The notes beneath the pieces were generated by a model, which was not told the origin of the DNA, ran no database searches, and saw only the letters and a program-made list of their open reading frames with translations. Position numbers and translations under genes: made by a program. From positions 1 through 64,000 of the forward strand of contig NZ_JPMI01000302.1 of NCBI RefSeq assembly GCF_000733295.1: DNA of 64,000 nucleotides, given 5' to 3'. The DNA comes from Archangium violaceum Cb vi76. GTDB lineage: Bacteria; Myxococcota; Myxococcia; Myxococcales; Myxococcaceae. Positions 61,761 through 64,000 of the stretch are shown piece after piece; positions within the stretch are counted from its first letter, which is position 1; the number at the start of each line of letters is the position of its first letter.

Positions 61761-63737
61761 TCAGCGCCCAGACAACCGCTCCACCGCGTCCACCAGCGCG
61801 CGGCGAGCCAATGAATCCATCTCGGCCGCCAGGGCGGCCCGTGTCGCCGGCAGGCACTCGGGCCCACCGGAGTCCCCCAGCACCCGCGCCGCCGCGGCCC
61901 GCACGTCCCAACTCGCGTGGCCCAGCAGCCCCACCGCCAGCGACACCCCCTCGTTCGAGGCCGCGCCCGCCATCAGCGCCGCCTTCACCACCTCGTGGTC
62001 TCCATGGCCCACGGCCTTCCGCAGCACCTCGTCATGCAGCGCCCCCAGTCGCGCCAGTGCCTGCACCGCCCGGTAGGCGATGGCTCCATCCGGATGCGGC
62101 ACCAGGGCCTCCAGGTCCGCCACGCGATCCACGGCCCCACACTCGCCCACCGCCTCCAGGGCGGCGAGCCGCACCTCCAGGGCCTCGTCGGCCAGGGCTT
62201 GCTTCAACAGTCCCGCCATCGTCCTGTCCCCCACCTGGCCCAGCACCCGCACCGCCGCGGTGCGCACCCGGGGAGACTCGTCCGACAGCGACTGACGCGC
62301 CAGCTCCAGGCCGCCCACGGGGTCCACCGCGGCCAGCACCTCCACCGCGGTGGCGCGCAGCGGCACGGAGGCCTCGCGCGCCGTCCGCCGCACCAGGGGC
62401 AACATGGCCGTGCCTCCCACGCGCACCAGCGCGCTCAGCACCACCGGCTCCGCGCCGTGCTCCAGCGCCGCCTCCAAGGCCTGCACCACCTGCCGCGAGA
62501 AGTTGGCGGCGAGAATCACCAGCGCGCGCGCCGCCGGACCGGCCAGCTCCGGGTGCGAGAGCAGCTGCGCCAGGGGCTCCACCGCCTCCAGCGAGCTCGT
62601 CCGTCCCAGGGCCTGCACCGCCACCGCCTTCAGGTCCACCTCGCCCCAGTCCAGCATCTGCACCAGCTCGGGGACGAACGTGGCGTCCACCAGCTCCACC
62701 AGCACGTGCCCCGCCACCTCGCGCGCCGGGAAGGAGAGCCGATCCATGCTCGCCAGCAGCTCGCGCCCCGTCTCCGGGCCGAAGTACGCCAGCGTGCGCA
62801 TCACCTCCGGCATCAGCCGCTCTTCCTGCGCCACCTCCGCCACCAGGGGCGCCAACTGCGGCTCGCGCAGGGCCGCCGCCGCCACGAGCGCTCCGGCCTT
62901 CAGCTCGATGTCATCCGACTCCAGCGCGCTGGCCACCCACGCCACCGCCTCCGGCAACCGCTTGAGCGCCAGCCGCACCGCGGCTTCCATTTCGGGCCGC
63001 AGCGAGGGCTCGGCGAGGCCCGCCTGGGTGCCCAGGGCCACGAGCGCCGCCTCGCGGGTGGAGCGCGACTCCGCGCCCAGTCCCCGGCACACCAGCTCCG
63101 TGGCGGCCACCTGCGGAATGAGGCCCAGCACCCGGTAGGCGCTGCGCTTGAGCGTGGGATTTCCCAGCAACCGCACCACCTCCGGCAGGGGCGGCGGGTG
63201 GCGCAGGGCCGCGAGCGACTCCAGCGCGCTCAACTGCAACAGCGGCTCGGGGTCGTACAGGATGCGCTCCAGCGCGCGGGCCGAGACCTTGCCGCCCACC
63301 TTGCCCAGCGCCTCGGCCGCGGCCACCCGGACGTTGAGGTCCGTGTCCTCCAGCATCGCCTGCACCAGCGCGTCCTCGGCCTGGGACTGTCCCAGCTGTC
63401 CGAGGATGTCCGCGGCGAACTTGCGCTGATCCGGATCCACGTGCCCGAGCAGCCGCACCAACGGCCCCACCGCTTCCAGGCCCATGCCGGACAGCGACTC
63501 GGCCGCCGCGTTGCGCGCGCCCGTCTCGTCGCGCTCGCCCAGCACGGAGATGAGGCGCTCCACCACCTGGTCGCGCCCGGGTACCCGGGTGAGGCCCTCG
63601 GCGGCGGCGCGGCGCACCCGCCAGCTCTCGTCATGGAGCCCCGCCACGAGCGTCTCCCGCGCGCCCTCCGCGGACACGTCCAGCTCCAGCAGGGCGCGGT
63701 AACGCGCCTCCTCGGCGTTCCGCCCCTCCTCGATCAT
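61761..63737 (-). CDS. HEAT-repeat protein of the chemosensory operon
   Basis: A 658-aa protein made almost wholly of HEAT/PBS-lyase-like helical repeats (about 30 residues each, with AxxALGxxG and LxxLLxDxxxxVRxAA-type cores such as VRVAAAEALGKVGGKVSARA). No catalytic motif is visible. Myxobacterial chemosensory clusters are known to carry HEAT-like proteins, such as Cpc7 in the M. xanthus Che7 cluster, so it probably is a scaffold or signalling partner. Its ATG (63737-63735) overlaps the stop of the cheW gene as ATGA. Confidence 0.85.
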   Translation of the reverse strand: MIEEGRNAEEARYRALLELDVSAEGARETLVAGLHDESWRVRRAAAEGLTRVPGRDQVVERLISVLGERDETGARNAAAESLSGMGLEAVGPLVRLLGHVDPDQRKFAADILGQLGQSQAEDALVQAMLEDTDLNVRVAAAEALGKVGGKVSARALERILYDPEPLLQLSALESLAALRHPPPLPEVVRLLGNPTLKRSAYRVLGLIPQVAATELVCRGLGAESRSTREAALVALGTQAGLAEPSLRPEMEAAVRLALKRLPEAVAWVASALESDDIELKAGALVAAAALREPQLAPLVAEVAQEERLMPEVMRTLAYFGPETGRELLASMDRLSFPAREVAGHVLVELVDATFVPELVQMLDWGEVDLKAVAVQALGRTSSLEAVEPLAQLLSHPELAGPAARALVILAANFSRQVVQALEAALEHGAEPVVLSALVRVGGTAMLPLVRRTAREASVPLRATAVEVLAAVDPVGGLELARQSLSDESPRVRTAAVRVLGQVGDRTMAGLLKQALADEALEVRLAALEAVGECGAVDRVADLEALVPHPDGAIAYRAVQALARLGALHDEVLRKAVGHGDHEVVKAALMAGAASNEGVSLAVGLLGHASWDVRAAAARVLGDSGGPECLPATRAALAAEMDSLARRALVDAVERLSGR

Positions 63738-64000
63738 CCGTTCATCCTCCGGCCGGAGTCGCGCACCATCTCCGAGAGCAGCAATGCCTTCACGTCCAGC
63801 AGCAGCTTGAGCCGCTCCTGCCCGCGCGACTCCGGGGCGCGCCGCTCCAACCCGCGCCGCTCCGGCTCGCGCTTCTCGTGCTTCTCCTGCTCCCGCTTCT
63901 CCTGCTCGCCGTACACGCCGACGACGAAGGGAGCCGGACCCACCGCGCCAATGGCCGGGGCGGGTTTGATCTCACTGCGCCGCAGCCGCACCACCTCGGA
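63734..64000 (-). CDS. cheW: CheW-like protein, C-terminal part (continues past the window)
   Basis: The window ends inside this gene. The visible 88 residues, from SEVVRLRRSEIKPAPA through FVVGVYGEQ and RLKLLLDVKALLLSEM, match the second half of a CheW domain, with the IxPAP and LLDV blocks. Between VVGVYGEQ and RLKLLLDV lies an unusual insert of about 30 charged residues (EKREQEKHEKREPERRGLER and following). CheW couples receptors to CheA. A CheA C-terminus is a less likely alternative. Its stop overlaps the HEAT gene start. Confidence 0.8.
   Translation of the reverse strand, partial: SEVVRLRRSEIKPAPAIGAVGPAPFVVGVYGEQEKREQEKHEKREPERRGLERRAPESRGQERLKLLLDVKALLLSEMVRDSGRRMNG

Overview
This 64 kb window is GC-rich and densely packed, and almost every intact gene shows strong G/C third positions. 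The content points to a myxobacterium of the Cystobacterineae (Archangium, Cystobacter or Myxococcus-like): a member of the myxobacterial DUF2378 (TIGR02265) family, two PATAN/DUF4388 proteins, a chemosensory operon carrying a HEAT-repeat protein, and a complete lipid A / outer-membrane assembly toolkit. I cannot name the species from sequence alone.

Left edge (1-805): five, perhaps six, tandem minus-strand sigma-70-type promoters with GC-rich discriminators fire out of the window. The likeliest target is a ribosomal RNA operon just beyond base 1. Next comes gmk-yicC on the minus strand, then a lipopolysaccharide core block: a GT9 glycosyltransferase on the plus strand facing a minus-strand operon waaA - GT4 - lpxK - rfaE1 - rfaE2 - Trm112-like. 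A secreted M4 metalloprotease (8995-11184) follows, then the minus-strand operon pseudo-receiver/PATAN/J-domain/TPR protein - ABC exporter - PHP phosphoesterase.

Middle (16.4-40 kb): a GNAT gene overlapping an AspT/YidE-type transporter, DUF2378, another GNAT, lpxB, a polyprenol-phosphate-mannose-synthase-like GT2, MarC, a small lipoprotein and an OmpA-like protein. A long minus-strand envelope operon then reads lysS, lolC/E, lolD, bamA, skp, lpxD, fabZ, lpxA, lpxI. Upstream of it lie an ECF sigma/anti-sigma pair, prfB with its programmed +1 frameshift, and a DUF4105 (Lnb-like) membrane protein.

Right part (39.7-64 kb): a minus-strand operon TPR/zinc-ribbon membrane protein - PATAN protein - phoH - pgpH-like HD phosphodiesterase - cupin/ybeY fusion; then mazG fused to a VOC-like domain but broken by two compensating frameshifts, rpsT, lptE, leuS, a CheY-like protein, a Fpg/Nei glycosylase gene with an in-frame stop at codon 17, several stand-alone enzymes, a LysM/lytic transglycosylase beside a gene remnant, and a chemosensory operon (cheW partial, HEAT protein, cheR, cheB, and a 2OG-oxygenase-like gene).

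The strongest items for follow-up are a REP-like intergenic repeat carried in frame inside the Trm112-like gene (another copy supplies the C-terminus and stop of waaA), the cupin-YbeY fusion, the MazG-VOC fusion with paired frameshifts, the pseudo-receiver/PATAN/J/TPR protein, the enlarged LolC/E permease, and the promoter array. I saw no CRISPR array, tRNA, rRNA, insertion sequence or prophage.
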